Shown: positions 38,375-51,213 of the stretch, one piece after another
Position numbering within the stretch: the first letter of the stretch is position 1
How the letters are laid out: each line of letters begins with the position of its first letter
Source of the DNA: Luteimonas sp. FCS-9
GTDB taxonomy: Bacteria > Pseudomonadota > Gammaproteobacteria > Xanthomonadales > Xanthomonadaceae
Assembly (NCBI RefSeq): GCF_001014645.1
Contig: NZ_LASZ01000016.1
Location: 1 to 64,000 of the forward strand
Length of the DNA stretch: 64,000 nucleotides
Reading direction: 5' to 3'
Made by a program: the position numbers and the translations under genes
Notes under the pieces: generated by a model
Databases searched by the model: none
Seen by the model: the letters and a program-made list of their open reading frames with translations, nothing else
What the model was told of the DNA's origin: nothing

Positions 38375-39133
38375 CTAGGCGCGCTCGCGTGCCGCGGGTG
38401 CCGAGTGCGGCGCCAGGCGCTCGACCTCGTCGGGCGCGAGTTCGCGCCAGGCGCCCTTGGCCAGTTCGCCGAGCGCCACGCGCCCGATCGCCACGCGCAC
38501 CAGCCGCAGCACGCCGACGTCGTGCGCGGCCAGGAGCCGGCGGATCTGCCGGTTGCGTCCCTCGTCGAGGACGATCTCCAGCCACGCGTTGCGTCCGCCC
38601 TGCCGCAATACGCGGGCCGAGGCCGCGCGCAGGTGTTGCCCGGCGTCCTCGACGCCGGCATGCAGGCCCGCCAGCAGCGCGGCGTCGGGCAACACGTCGA
38701 CCTGCACGTGGTAGGTCTTGGACGGGCCCTGCTCGGGATCGGCGATCGACGCGGCCCACACCGGGTCGCTGGTGAACAGCAGCAGGCCCTCGCTGGCCTT
38801 GTCGAGGCGGCCGACCGGCGCGATCCACTCGAGACCCGCGCCGTCGAAGCAGCGGTAGACGGTGTCGCGGCCGCGCTCGTCGCGGGCGGTGGTCACCAGC
38901 CCGCGCGGCTTGTTGAGCATCAGGTAGCGGTGCGCCGTGCCGGTCGCCGCCAGACCGTCGACGACGATGCGCGCCTCGTCGAGCGCGACCGGGTGCTCGG
39001 GGTCGCGGACCAGTCGGCCGGCGACACGCACGCGTCCCTCGCGCACCCAGCGCTCGGCCTCGCTGCGCGAGCACAGCCCGCGCTTGGACAGCACCCGCGC
39101 CACCCCGTAGCGCGGCGTCCTGCCGCCGTTCAT
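38375..39133 (-). CDS. RsuA/RluB-family rRNA pseudouridine synthase
   Basis: Protein of 252 residues. N-terminal S4 RNA-binding domain (about 8-60, VLSKRGLCSRSEAERWV), then the RsuA-type catalytic domain with Asp111 in VGRLDKASEGLLL as the nucleophile and LNKPRG before it; EGRNRQIRRL follows. Which rRNA uridine is modified (RluB, RluE or RluF type) cannot be read from sequence. The chain lacks the long basic C-terminal tail of many RluB proteins. It is convergent with kbl. Confidence 0.9.
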   Translation of the reverse strand: MNGGRTPRYGVARVLSKRGLCSRSEAERWVREGRVRVAGRLVRDPEHPVALDEARIVVDGLAATGTAHRYLMLNKPRGLVTTARDERGRDTVYRCFDGAGLEWIAPVGRLDKASEGLLLFTSDPVWAASIADPEQGPSKTYHVQVDVLPDAALLAGLHAGVEDAGQHLRAASARVLRQGGRNAWLEIVLDEGRNRQIRRLLAAHDVGVLRLVRVAIGRVALGELAKGAWRELAPDEVERLAPHSAPAARERA

Positions 39134-39209
39134 GCGCGCGGCGCGACCAGACAGACGAACGGCCCGCTCGCGCGGGCCGTCGATGTCGACGCGTCGAGGA
39201 CGCGGATAC

Positions 39210-39695
39210 TCATTCCGACGGCATCGCCGGTGCCGCGGCCGGGGCGGCCTCGGCCGGCGCGTTCGGATCGACGCGGCGACCGACGCTGTAGCCGTTCGCC
39301 TTGAGCCAGGCGTCGAAATCGTCGGCGGTCATGCGCTTGCCGCTCTGGGTCATGTTGAACCGGTACGGCGTGTTGTCGAACTCGGTCTGCTTGACGTACG
39401 CGGCCGGATCGCCAGGCTGGACCACGCCGGCGGCGGGCGTGGCCATCGCGACGTTCTGGCAGCGCTCGATCTCCAGCCGCAGCAGTACCTGGTCGACCGA
39501 CTGCGCGTCGTCGTAGGCGCGCGACAGCACGGCGGTCGTGCCGAGGCGATAGTTGGGCGCGGCCAGTTCCGGCGACAGCGGCACCAGCGCGGTCGGCTGC
39601 AGCGGACGGGCGGCACGCGTGTCCAGGTCGGCGCAATCGGCTGCCTGGCCGGCAAGCGGAAGGGCGAGCAGAGTCGTCAACACGATGGCGCGCAT
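39210..39695 (-). CDS. Secreted hypothetical protein
   Basis: Protein of 161 residues. The signal peptide ends in GQAAD (about residue 19). The mature chain has two cysteines, an N-terminal LDTRAARPLQPTAL stretch and an Ala/Pro-rich C-terminal tail (PAEAAPAAAPAMPSE). No known domain recognised. The ATG at 39695 is the signal-peptide start; a further 16 codons are open upstream but are unlikely. A TTGTCG-17 bp-TACACT promoter lies just upstream. Confidence 0.75.
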   Translation of the reverse strand: MRAIVLTTLLALPLAGQAADCADLDTRAARPLQPTALVPLSPELAAPNYRLGTTAVLSRAYDDAQSVDQVLLRLEIERCQNVAMATPAAGVVQPGDPAAYVKQTEFDNTPYRFNMTQSGKRMTADDFDAWLKANGYSVGRRVDPNAPAEAAPAAAPAMPSE

Positions 39696-39724
39696 AACTG
39701 GTCCCTGGAGTCGAATTGGCCTGA

Positions 39725-39753
39725 AGTGTATGCGCCAAGTCACCGCCCGACAA
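39725..39753 (-). promoter_or_regulatory. Sigma-70-type promoter of the secreted protein gene
   Basis: On the minus strand TTGTCG (39748-39753), 17 bp, TACACT (39725-39730). Start point near 39718, leaving a leader of about 20 bases before the ATG at 39695. Confidence 0.55.
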
Positions 39754-40212
39754 GGGAAATTCTGCTTTCACGCATTCACTTAGCGAGGACGCGGGCACGC
39801 TCCTTCCGCGGCGATGGCGGAAAAAGACGCAAAAAATCTCTTCTCCCAAATGCTCGAATGCGCATTCCACTTCTGATGGGCAGCGGCCTGCCAGCCGGAA
39901 GCCGCTCTCCCCTCGGTCAAGGCCGCTTCGCGGTCCGGCCACGCGAAGCACGCGTGGCCTTCGCATGGATGCGCGGCAATGCCGCCCACGCCATCCATTC
40001 TCACCCTGCCTTGACTCGGGCGCGCGCCATCGGTGGCGCGCTTGACGCGGCCACCGCCCGTCAGTCCGCTCCCGTAGACGTTTGCAACTTCACTTCGGAT
40101 GGACTCGGAATCGCCCGCGGGGAGCAGCCGCCGGCCGGCGAGACGCGCGGTCCGGAGAAGAGCCCTTGATCAAGCGAGCAGAAGTTGGATTCCCTGACTT
40201 AGGCCAAGAACC
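39754..40212. other. Intergenic stretch without a supported gene
   Basis: About 460 bp between the promoter of the secreted-protein gene and the ompA terminator. Short open frames occur on both strands (for example 39780-40004 on the minus strand), but none has a ribosome site or protein-like composition. It has more AT than its surroundings around 39820-39860 and 40160-40215. A small RNA cannot be excluded; no second terminator is visible. Confidence 0.5.
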
Positions 40213-40242
40213 AAAAAAGAAGCCCGGCGTGAGCCGGGCTTC
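40213..40242 (-). terminator. Rho-independent terminator of the OmpA gene
   Basis: On the minus strand a perfect 10-bp GC stem (40219-40228 with 40233-40242) with a GTGA-type tetraloop is followed by six Ts (A-tract at 40213-40218). It lies 27 bp after the OmpA stop. Confidence 0.9.
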
Positions 40243-40268
40243 TTCGTGTTGCTTCGCTGGCGCCAGAA

Positions 40269-41342
40269 TCAGTTCTGGACGTTCAGCTCGGTGCGGCGGT
40301 TGCGCGCACGACCTTCCGGATTGTCCGAACCATCCGCGTTGGTGTTCGGCGCGATCGGACGGCTCTCGCCGTAACCGGTCGGGCCCACCAGGCGGTCGGC
40401 GGTGATGCCGTTGCTGGTCAGGTGGTCGTACACGGCCTTCGCACGGCGCTCCGACAGGCGCTGGTTGTAGGCGTCCGTACCGACGGAGTCGGTGTGGCCT
40501 GCAACCTCGACGCGCAGTTCGGGGTAGCGACGCAGGATCTCGACGGCCTCGTTCAGGATCGCCACCGCGTCGGGACGCAGCGTCGAACGGTCGAAGTCGA
40601 AGTTCACGCCGTTCAGGTCGATCGTGATCGGAGCCGGCGGCGGCGGAGCCGGGGCGGGAGCCGGCGGCGGCGGCGGCGGAGCCGGGGGAGCCGGCGGTGC
40701 CGGCGGCGGGCCGAGCGGGACCACGACGCCGACCGAGGCCAGCACGTCGCCGAAGTAGCTCTCGTTCGAGTTGTGCGGGTAGCCGGCCCAGTCACGCGAA
40801 CCGTTGGCGGCGACGCTGCTGTCGTCGAAATCGGCGCGGTAGGCGACTTCCGCACGCACGGCGACGCGCTTGTCGAACGTGGTCTGCAGACCGGCGCCGA
40901 CCTTGGCGGCGAAGTTGCCGTCCTTGCGCTCGCCCGGCGAGTTCGGGCTCGGGAACGCGCTGAACTCTTCTTCCGAGCGCTGGTAGCCGACACCTGCGAG
41001 CAGGTAGGGGTTCCAGCCACGGCCTTCGGAGATGAAGTGGTAGCGGAAGTCGATCGAGGCGCCGTACTGGCTCCAGTTCAGATCGGGGTTCGCGCCTTCG
41101 ACGCTGCTGTCGAAACCGGGGTTCTGATAGTTCAGCTCACCGTCGATCGACCAGTTCGGGCTGATGAAACGACCAAAACCGATGGTGCCGAACGGGGTGT
41201 CGTCGGTGCGGCGGTCTTCGGCCTGGAAGTTGTAGCCGACGGAGCCGGTCAGGTACCAGCGGTCGTCGAACTCCTGGGCATTGGCGGCCTGCACCAAGCC
41301 GAGGCCGCCGAGCAGAGCGGCGCAGAGGAGTTTCTTATTCAT
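40269..41342 (-). CDS. OmpA-family outer-membrane porin
   Basis: Protein of 357 residues. Signal peptide (1-22, ending ANA), an eight-strand beta-barrel (about 23-210), a Pro/Ala linker (about 211-240) and a C-terminal OmpA domain that clamps peptidoglycan, with GHTDSVGTDAYNQRLSERRA containing the Asp and Arg that bind diaminopimelate. It ties the outer membrane to the wall. AGGAGCTG lies before the ATG, followed by a long leader region (41343-41500) with three TAACG repeats near 41450-41465. The strong terminator suggests high expression. Confidence 0.93.
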   Translation of the reverse strand: MNKKLLCAALLGGLGLVQAANAQEFDDRWYLTGSVGYNFQAEDRRTDDTPFGTIGFGRFISPNWSIDGELNYQNPGFDSSVEGANPDLNWSQYGASIDFRYHFISEGRGWNPYLLAGVGYQRSEEEFSAFPSPNSPGERKDGNFAAKVGAGLQTTFDKRVAVRAEVAYRADFDDSSVAANGSRDWAGYPHNSNESYFGDVLASVGVVVPLGPPPAPPAPPAPPPPPPAPAPAPPPPAPITIDLNGVNFDFDRSTLRPDAVAILNEAVEILRRYPELRVEVAGHTDSVGTDAYNQRLSERRAKAVYDHLTSNGITADRLVGPTGYGESRPIAPNTNADGSDNPEGRARNRRTELNVQN

Positions 41343-41591
41343 GTTGTATCAGCTCCTGTTGAAGGGGGAATGCGTCATGGCATCGGTTTGAGGCGTCAAA
41401 CGCACACGCCTTGGGGACATAGCCTAAAGTCAGCTGTGTGAAGGCGTCGTTAACGCTAACGTAACGGTTGAAAGATTCCAACGGAACGACACCTTACCGT
41501 TCATCCAGGCTTTGGTTAAGCCGGGAACTCCCAACGGCGCCGCATTGTCGTGATTCGATGTGCGCGTGGCGTCAAGAAACGACGGTCCCCG

Positions 41592-42527
41592 TCACCTGCC
41601 CCGGGTGCCGTCCGCCACCTGCACCCACGGCGGCGATCCGCCCAGTTCAGCCAGCAGGAACTCGACGAACGCCCGTGTGCGCGGCGGCACGAGCCGGCGC
41701 GCGGGCATGACCGCGTGGATGCCGCTCTGGGGCGGGGCGTGGCGGCGCAGCACGCGCACCAGCCTGCCGGCGCGCAGGTCGTCGGCGACGTGCCACACCG
41801 AGTGCATGGCGATGCCCTCCCCGGCCAGCGCCGCGTCGCGCAGGGTCTCGCCCAGCGTGCTCTCCATGCGGCCGGACACCACCACCTCGCTCCGCCCACC
41901 GCGCGCGTCGAGCAGCGTCCAGCGGTCCTGGCGGCCCTGGCTGCCGACCAGCAGCAGGCAGTCGTGGCGCACCAGGTCGGCCGGTACCCGCGGGTGGCCG
42001 CGCCGGCGCAGGTAGTCGGGCGAGGCGACCAGCACGCGGTCGTTGTCGGCGATGCGGCGCGCGACGAGCCGCGAGTCGTCGAGCGCGCCGATCCGGATCG
42101 CCAGGTCGAACCCCTCCCGGACCAGGTCCACCAGTTGGTCGCTCATGTGCACGCTCAGCCGCAGGGCGGGATGCAGGGCGAGGAACCGCGGCAGCAGCGG
42201 CGAGACGTGCTGACGGCCGAACGAGGCCGACATCGTCACCCGCAGCGTGCCCGCGATGCCGCGCCCGCCGCTCTCGCGCAGGCTCGCGGCGAGGCTGTCG
42301 AGGTCCTCGACCAGCGCGCGCCCGCGGGTGGCCAGTGCCGTGCCCTCAGCAGTGGGATGCAGCCGCCGCGTCGTCCGGTGCAGCAGGCGCACGCCGAGCG
42401 CGGCCTCCAGCCGCTTCAACCGCTGGCTGGCGACGGCGGGCGAGAGGTCGAGCGCCCGCGCGGCGGCACTGATCGAACCCAGGTCGACCACGCGCAGGAA
42501 CAGGGCGATGTCGTCGAGGCGCTCCAT
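41592..42527 (-). CDS. LysR-type transcriptional regulator
   Basis: Protein of 311 residues. N-terminal HTH (about 1-60: DIALFLRVVDLGSISAAARALDLSPAVASQRLKRLE) and the periplasmic-binding-protein-like effector domain. It looks like the CrgA/AaeR subgroup. It is divergent from the MFS-aldo/keto reductase-quinone oxidoreductase genes, so it probably controls them; the 70-bp gap contains the palindrome CTTTCgttGAAAG. Effector unknown. Confidence 0.92.
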   Translation of the reverse strand: MERLDDIALFLRVVDLGSISAAARALDLSPAVASQRLKRLEAALGVRLLHRTTRRLHPTAEGTALATRGRALVEDLDSLAASLRESGGRGIAGTLRVTMSASFGRQHVSPLLPRFLALHPALRLSVHMSDQLVDLVREGFDLAIRIGALDDSRLVARRIADNDRVLVASPDYLRRRGHPRVPADLVRHDCLLLVGSQGRQDRWTLLDARGGRSEVVVSGRMESTLGETLRDAALAGEGIAMHSVWHVADDLRAGRLVRVLRRHAPPQSGIHAVMPARRLVPPRTRAFVEFLLAELGGSPPWVQVADGTRGR

Positions 42528-42538
42528 CGATCTTCAAT

Positions 42539-42551
42539 CTTTCGTTGAAAG
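42539..42551. promoter_or_regulatory. Candidate LysR operator
   Basis: CTTTCgttGAAAG, a perfect 5-bp inverted repeat with a 3-bp spacer, in an AT-rich spot 12 bp upstream of the LysR start and about 47 bp upstream of the MFS start. The T-N11-A form of LysR boxes fits this stretch. Confidence 0.45.
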
Positions 42552-42597
42552 TGATTGTCGATCCTAACCCTGTCTGTCCGGATCGCCGCTTTCGAGA

Positions 42598-43821
42598 ATG
42601 GCCGCCTCTTTCCTCGCGCCGTTCCCCATGTCCCGTTCCGCATCCTCGCCCCGCATGCCGGTCGCGCTGTACGCGCTGACTGCCGGCGCCTTCGGCATCG
42701 GCACCACCGAGTTCGTGATCATGGGCCTGCTGACCCAGGTCGCGACCGACCTGCAGGTGAGCCTGCCGGCCGCCGGCCTGCTGATCTCGGGCTACGCGCT
42801 GGGCGTGTTCGCCGGCGCGCCGCTGCTCACGCTCGCGACCGGCCGGCTGCCGCGCAAGGCGGTGCTGATCGGGCTGATGGCGGTGTTCACCGTCGGCAAC
42901 CTGGCCTGTGCGCTGGCGCCCGACTACGGCTGGCTGATGGCCGCGCGGGTGGTCACCTCGCTCGCGCACGGCACCTTCTTCGGCGTCGGCGCGGTGGTCG
43001 CCGCGGGTCTGGTGCCGGAGACGCGCCGCGCGAGCGCGATCTCGGTGATGTTCACAGGCCTGACGGTCGCCACCCTGCTCGGCGTGCCGGCCGGTGCGTG
43101 GCTGGGCCTGCATGCCGGCTGGCGCGCGACGTTCTGGGCGGTCGCGGCGATCGGCGTGCTGGCGACGTTCGTGATCGCGACACTGGTGCCGTCCGAACGC
43201 GAGGCCGCCTCGTCCGGCGGCGTGCGCCGCGCGCTCGCGGCGGTGTCGCGGCCGCCGGTCGCGCTCGGCCTGCTGACGACGACGCTCGGCTACGCAGGCG
43301 TGTTCACCGTGTACACCTTCGTCCAGCCGGTGCTGCTGGAGGTCACCGGCCTGCCCGAGACCGCGGTCTCGCCGGTGCTGCTGGTGTTCGGCATCGGCAT
43401 GATCGCCGGCAACCTGCTCGGCGGCCGCGTCGCCGACCGTGCGCCGGTCGCCGCGATCCCGGCCACGCTGCTCGCGCTCGCCGCGGTGCTCGCGCTGCTC
43501 GGCCCGGCGATGCGCCACGCCACGGCGATGGTCCTGGCCATCGGTCTGCTCGGCGTCGCCGCATTCGCCACCGTCGCGCCGCTGCAGGCCTGGGTGCTGC
43601 AGCGGGCCGGGCAGGACGGCCGCGACCTGGCGTCGAGCCTCAACATCGGCGCGTTCAACCTCGGCAACGCGGCCGGCGCCTGGCTCGGCGGCCTCGTGGT
43701 GGCCCACGCCGGCGGCCTGGGCCGGCTTGGCACCGCCGGCGCGCTGGTCACGCTGGCGGGGGTCGCGGTCTGCGCGCTGGCGATCCGCCGCGTGCACCCG
43801 GCCGCCACCCAGCCCTGCTGA
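42598..43821 (+). CDS. MFS efflux transporter (AraJ/YdhP-like)
   Basis: Twelve-helix drug:H+ antiporter-1 type transporter, 407 residues from the first ATG or 397 from the ATG at 42628 (MSRSASSPRM); neither has a clear ribosome site. The GIGTTEFVIMGLL start of helix 1 and the ATGRLPRK loop are those of AraJ/YdhP-type sugar or drug exporters. It is the first gene of a LysR-controlled set with an aldo/keto reductase and a quinone oxidoreductase, so it may export a reactive carbonyl or quinone product. Inner membrane. Confidence 0.88.
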   Translation: MAASFLAPFPMSRSASSPRMPVALYALTAGAFGIGTTEFVIMGLLTQVATDLQVSLPAAGLLISGYALGVFAGAPLLTLATGRLPRKAVLIGLMAVFTVGNLACALAPDYGWLMAARVVTSLAHGTFFGVGAVVAAGLVPETRRASAISVMFTGLTVATLLGVPAGAWLGLHAGWRATFWAVAAIGVLATFVIATLVPSEREAASSGGVRRALAAVSRPPVALGLLTTTLGYAGVFTVYTFVQPVLLEVTGLPETAVSPVLLVFGIGMIAGNLLGGRVADRAPVAAIPATLLALAAVLALLGPAMRHATAMVLAIGLLGVAAFATVAPLQAWVLQRAGQDGRDLASSLNIGAFNLGNAAGAWLGGLVVAHAGGLGRLGTAGALVTLAGVAVCALAIRRVHPAATQPC

Positions 43822-43871
43822 CGTCGCCATCGCGGCGTCGCCCGTCTCCCCTCCCCTCCAAGGATTCCTGC

Positions 43872-44926
<1,055 letters not shown>

Positions 44927-44930
<4 letters not shown>

Positions 44931-45964
44931 AAGCCATCGCCACGACCCGCCCGCTGCCGATCGACGACCCGCAGGCGCTGGTCGAGCTCGACCTCGACAC
45001 GCCCGCGCCCGGTCCGCTGGACCTGCGCGTCCGGGTCGAGGCGGTCTCGGTCAACCCGGTCGACACCAAGCTGCGCCGCGCACCGCTGGCCGACGGCGCG
45101 ACGCATCGCGTGCTCGGCTACGACGCGGCCGGCGTCGTCGATGCGGTCGGCGACCAGGTCACCGGGTTCTCGGTCGGCGACGCGGTCTACTACGCGGGCG
45201 ACGTCACCCGGCCGGGCAGCAACGCGCAGTTCCAGCTGGTCGACGCGCGGCTGGTCGCGCGCAAGCCCGGCACGCTGGACTTCGCCCAGGCGGCCGCGCT
45301 GCCGTTGACCGCGATCACCGCCTGGGAGCTGCTCTTCGAGCGCATGCCGTTCGCGTTCGACGGCGGCGGCGCGGGCAGGACGCTGCTGGTGATCGCCGGC
45401 GCCGGCGGCGTGGGCTCGATCGCGATCCAGCTCGCCAGGCTCGCCGGCTTCTCGGTGATCGCGACCGCCTCGCGCGACGAGAGCATCGCCTGGTGCCGGG
45501 CCCTCGGCGCCGACCACGTGATCGACCACCGCCAGCCGCTGGCGCCGCAACTGCAGGCGCTCGGCTACGACAGCGTCGACGTGGCGCTCAACCTCGCCGA
45601 CACCGACGGTTACTGGGTCGAACTGGGCGAACTGCTCGCGCCACAGGGTCACGTGGGCCTGATCGTCGAGCCGGCCGGGGCGCTGAAGATCGGCGACCCG
45701 TACAAGGCCAAGTGCATCGGCATCCACTGGGAATTCATGTTCGCGCGCCCGCGCTTCCGCACCGCGGACATGGACGCGCACGGACGCATCCTCGCGCGCG
45801 TCGCCGAGCTGGTCGACGCCGGGCGGCTGCGGGGCACGTTGACCGAGACGCTGTCGCCGATCGATCCGGCCAACCTGCGCGAGGCGCACCGCCGGCTCGA
45901 GAGCGGCCGCACGATCGGCAAGCTGGCCGTCGCCGGCTGGTCGTCCGCGCACGGCGGCGCCTGA
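44927..45964 (+). CDS. Zinc-free quinone oxidoreductase-like dehydrogenase
   Basis: Medium-chain dehydrogenase/reductase, 345 residues, of the QOR/zeta-crystallin branch: SVNPVDTKLR, GYDAAGVV and the NADPH fold GAGGVGSIAIQLA. The catalytic zinc Cys/His/Cys set of true alcohol dehydrogenases is missing, as expected for quinone or enone reductases. Last gene of the LysR-linked cluster; overlaps the aldo/keto reductase gene by 4 bp. A pair of GTAG repeats follows. Confidence 0.9.
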
Positions 45965-45982
45965 CGGGCGCACGATACCGAC

Positions 45983-48298
<2,316 letters not shown>

Positions 48299-48702
48299 CG
48301 GCGCGCTCTCCGCCTGGCCCACTGCCCGGGCGCCGCACGAGGCAGTGACGACACGGCTGAAACTGAACATCGGTTCAGCCGAGTACGCATGCGGTGACGC
48401 CGCTTCCACAGGCGTTCGAAGCTGAATACGGGAACATTCCGGCCGATTCCAGCCACAGATCCACGCGACGCGCCAGTGCCGCGCATTCACGTTCGATTCG
48501 AAAAACCGCCGATACCTTGCCGCCACTTCGTTCCGCCCGCCTTGGCGGAACACCGGCCCGGCCGCGACGTTCGCGGTTTCGGTGCCCGGGCGAAAGCGCC
48601 ATAGAGTCGCCGCCCTCCCCAATACGCCATGTCGATGTCGCATCCGTCCTGCCCGCCCGGGCTGGACGACGCGACGCGGCGCAACGGAGCAAGGAGCCAA
48701 CG
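48299..48702. other. Intergenic stretch with hairpin and likely promoter
   Basis: About 400 bp without a supported gene. It holds a 7-bp inverted repeat GGCTGAA/TTCAGCC (48355-48380) with a long loop, perhaps a weak terminator for the dienoyl-CoA reductase gene, and TAGAGT (48602-48607), a possible -10 for the cell-wall hydrolase gene about 95 bp upstream of its ATG. Nothing else stands out. Confidence 0.45.
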
Positions 48703-49188
48703 ATGAAACTGGAATGGGTGATGTGGCTGGCCTCCGTGCTGCCGCCCCCGGCCGCCGATTCGCTCTGCCTGAGCACGACGGTCTATCTCGAGGCCCGCGA
48801 CCAATCGGTCCGTGGGCAGGAAGCGGTCGCCGAGGTCGCGCTGCGCCGCCAGGAAAGCGGCCTGTGGGGCGAGTCGATGTGCGAGGTCGTGACCGCGCGC
48901 AAGCAGTTCGCGCCGACGATCCTCTCGCCGAACACCCGGCTTGCCAACACCAATGCGTGGACGCGCGCGGTGAGCGTGGCGCTGGCCTCGGAGCGCAACT
49001 GGTCGCTGCCGCGCGAGCAGCGGCGCGAGATCGTGCCCGGCGCCAGCCACTTCATGGCGCACGGCATCGCGGCGCCGACATGGCGCCACGCCCAGCCCGT
49101 GGCGACGATCGGCGACCACACCTTCCTGCGCGTGCAGGCGCTGCGTCCGCAGCCCTCGGCGCCGGCGCCGGCCACCGCGCGCGGCTGA
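48703..49188 (+). CDS. SleB-type cell wall hydrolase domain protein
   Basis: Protein of 161 residues made of one Hydrolase_2 (SleB-like) domain. The catalytic Glu is in VYLEARDQ (about residue 29), followed by AVAEVALRR and the ARKQFAPTI stretch. Such domains cut peptidoglycan (lytic transglycosylase type). The first 20 residues are moderately hydrophobic (MKLEWVMWLASVLPPP), possibly a weak signal or anchor. AAGGAG lies eight bases before the ATG. No binding domain is attached. Confidence 0.8.
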   Translation: MKLEWVMWLASVLPPPAADSLCLSTTVYLEARDQSVRGQEAVAEVALRRQESGLWGESMCEVVTARKQFAPTILSPNTRLANTNAWTRAVSVALASERNWSLPREQRREIVPGASHFMAHGIAAPTWRHAQPVATIGDHTFLRVQALRPQPSAPAPATARG

Positions 49189-49246
49189 GGTTCCCGCCGG
49201 CGCGCCGGCGGCGCATGATGGCGTCCCGCCCCGGCCTGGACCGTGC

Positions 49247-49861
49247 ATGCTGACCCTCTACACCAAACCCGGCGCCTGCTCGCTGGCCGACCATATCGCG
49301 CTGCGCTGGATCGGCGCGCCGTTCGAGCTGCGCGTCGTCGACGCGACGACGATGAAGGCGCCACCGTTCCTGGCGCTCAATCCCGCCGGCGCGGTGCCGG
49401 TGCTGGTCGACGACGACTGGGTGCTGACGCAGAACGCGGCGATCCTCAACTACCGCGCCGACCGCTTTCCCGACGCCGCACTCGGCGGCGACGGCACGCC
49501 GGAGGGCCGGGCCGAGGTCAACCGCTGGCTCGGGCTGCTCAACGCCGACCTGCACCCCGCGTTCCATCCGCTGTTCGGCGCGACCAAGTACCTCGAGGAT
49601 CCCGAGGCCGTCGACCGCACGCGCAAGCATGCGATGCAGAAGATCCGCGGCCTGTACGAGCGCCTGGACGCGCAGCTCGACGGCCGCGACTATCTCGCGG
49701 GCAGGCGCTCGGTCGCCGATGCCTACCTGTTCGTCACGCTGCAGTGGGCCAAGCGCCTGAAGCTCGACCTGGGCGGCCTGGACCGCCTGCACGTGTTCGA
49801 CGCACGCCTGCTGGCCGACCCGGCCGTGCGCGCGGCGATGGACGCCGAGGGCATCCTCTGA
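49247..49861 (+). CDS. Glutathione S-transferase family protein, beta-class-like
   Basis: Protein of 204 residues. Thioredoxin-like N-terminal half with KPGACSLADH, where Cys11 is the beta-class active-site cysteine, and NPAGAVPVLVDDD giving the cis-Pro; the C-terminal half is all-helical with VADAYLFV. Conjugates or reduces electrophiles with glutathione in the cytoplasm. Stands alone, convergent with prpF. Confidence 0.9.
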   Translation: MLTLYTKPGACSLADHIALRWIGAPFELRVVDATTMKAPPFLALNPAGAVPVLVDDDWVLTQNAAILNYRADRFPDAALGGDGTPEGRAEVNRWLGLLNADLHPAFHPLFGATKYLEDPEAVDRTRKHAMQKIRGLYERLDAQLDGRDYLAGRRSVADAYLFVTLQWAKRLKLDLGGLDRLHVFDARLLADPAVRAAMDAEGIL

Positions 49862-49903
49862 CGCCTCGGGCGCGGTGCGGGGCCCGCCCGGCGCTGCCGG
49901 CGC

Positions 49904-51103
49904 TCAGCCGGGCAGCGCGTCGGCGGGCACGCGGACCGCGCCCTCCATCAGCACACGCGCCGAGCGCGACATGATCGCCCGGGCGACGGTCCAGCGGCCG
50001 TCGTCCTGGACCGCCTCGGCGCCGACCCGCAGCGTGCCCGACGGATGCCCGAACCGCACCGACGTGCGCGCCCCGCCGCCGGCCGCGTCGCTGACCAGCG
50101 TGCCGGGAATCGCGGCAGCGGTGGCGATGGCAACGGCGGCCGTGCCCATCATCGCGTGGTGCAGCTTGCCCATGGACAGCGCGCGCACCAGCAGGTCGAC
50201 GTCGGACGCGGCCACGGCCTTGCCGCTCGACACCACGTGGTCGCGCGGCGGCGCGACGAAGGCGACCTTCGGCGTGTGCTGGCGCTTGGATGCCTCGGCG
50301 AGATCGCCGATCAGCCCCATGCGCACCGCGCCGTGCGCGCGGATCGTCTCGAACATCGCCAGCGCCTGCGCATCGCCGTTGATCGCGTCCTGCAGCTCGG
50401 CGCCGGTGTAGCCGAGCGCGGCCGCGTCGACGAAGATCGTCGGGATGCCGGCGTCGATCATCGTCGCGCGCAGCGTCCCGATACCCGGCACCTCGAGATC
50501 GTCGACAAGATGGCCGGTCGGGAACATCGCACCGCCGCCGTCGCCTTCACCCTCGTCGGCCGGATCGACGAACTCCAGCACGATCTCCGCCGCCGGGAAC
50601 GTGACCCCGTCGAGTTCGAAATCCCCGATCTCCTGCACCTGCCCGGCTTTGATCGGCACGTGGACGATGATCGTCTTGCCGATGTTCGCCTGCCATACGC
50701 GCACCGCGACCGTCCCGTCGCCGGGGATGCGCGCGGGATCGATGAAGCCGTTGGCGATCGCGAACGGCCCGACCGCGGTGCTGAGGTTGCCGCAGTTGCC
50801 GCTCCAGTCGACGAACGCGCTGTCGATGGCCACCTGGCCGTAGAGATAGTCGACGTCGTGATCGGGCACCGACGCGGGCGCGACGATCACGCACTTGCTG
50901 GTGCTCGAGGTCGCGCCGCCCATGCCGTCGGTGTGCTTGGCGTAGGGATCGGGCGACCCGATCACGCGCAGCAACAGCGCATCGCGCGCGGGCCCGGGCA
51001 CCTGCGCGGCGGCCGGCAGGTCCGCCAGGCGGAAGAACACGCCCTTCGACGTGCCGCCGCGCATGTAGGTGGCGGGAATGCGGAGTTGCGGGGCGTAGGT
51101 CAT
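49904..51103 (-). CDS. prpF: 2-methylaconitate cis-trans isomerase
   Basis: Accessory enzyme of the AcnD branch of the methylcitrate cycle: it isomerises the trans-2-methylaconitate made by AcnD so that it can be hydrated to 2-methylisocitrate. DAP-epimerase-like fold, 399 residues, with the start motif PATYMRGGTSKGVFF, GGATSSTSK and the SGNCGNLS stretch holding the active-site Cys. I use the ATG at 51103; a GTG nine bases earlier is also open. It is the last gene of the prp cluster, cut off from acnD by a DUF559 unit. Confidence 0.95.
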   Translation of the reverse strand: MTYAPQLRIPATYMRGGTSKGVFFRLADLPAAAQVPGPARDALLLRVIGSPDPYAKHTDGMGGATSSTSKCVIVAPASVPDHDVDYLYGQVAIDSAFVDWSGNCGNLSTAVGPFAIANGFIDPARIPGDGTVAVRVWQANIGKTIIVHVPIKAGQVQEIGDFELDGVTFPAAEIVLEFVDPADEGEGDGGGAMFPTGHLVDDLEVPGIGTLRATMIDAGIPTIFVDAAALGYTGAELQDAINGDAQALAMFETIRAHGAVRMGLIGDLAEASKRQHTPKVAFVAPPRDHVVSSGKAVAASDVDLLVRALSMGKLHHAMMGTAAVAIATAAAIPGTLVSDAAGGGARTSVRFGHPSGTLRVGAEAVQDDGRWTVARAIMSRSARVLMEGAVRVPADALPG

Positions 51104-51121
51104 GGTGTTCACTCGCTCTGT

Positions 51122-51213
51122 TTTTGCTTGCCTCTCCCGCTCGCGGGAAAGGAGTCGGATTGCGCTTGTTTTGCCTCTCTTCCTGCGGGGAAAAGATCGG
51201 ACTCTGCTTGTCT
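51122..51213. repeat. Degenerate CTCTCCC-type repeats
   Basis: Two imperfect units, GCCTCTCCCGCTCGCGGGAAAGG... and GCCTCTCTTCCTGCGGGGAAAAG..., each followed by a TCGGA-type stretch and GCTTGT. They resemble the left arm of the adjacent DUF559 unit and may be remnants of it. No gene. Confidence 0.5.

Noticed and set aside
39780-40004. Minus-strand open frame of 74 codons in the gap before ompA
   Set aside because: No ribosome site, no recognisable domain and not protein-like in composition.
48382-48600. Possible small gene before the cell-wall hydrolase
   Set aside because: Open frames on both strands are short of any ribosome site and lack family-like sequence.
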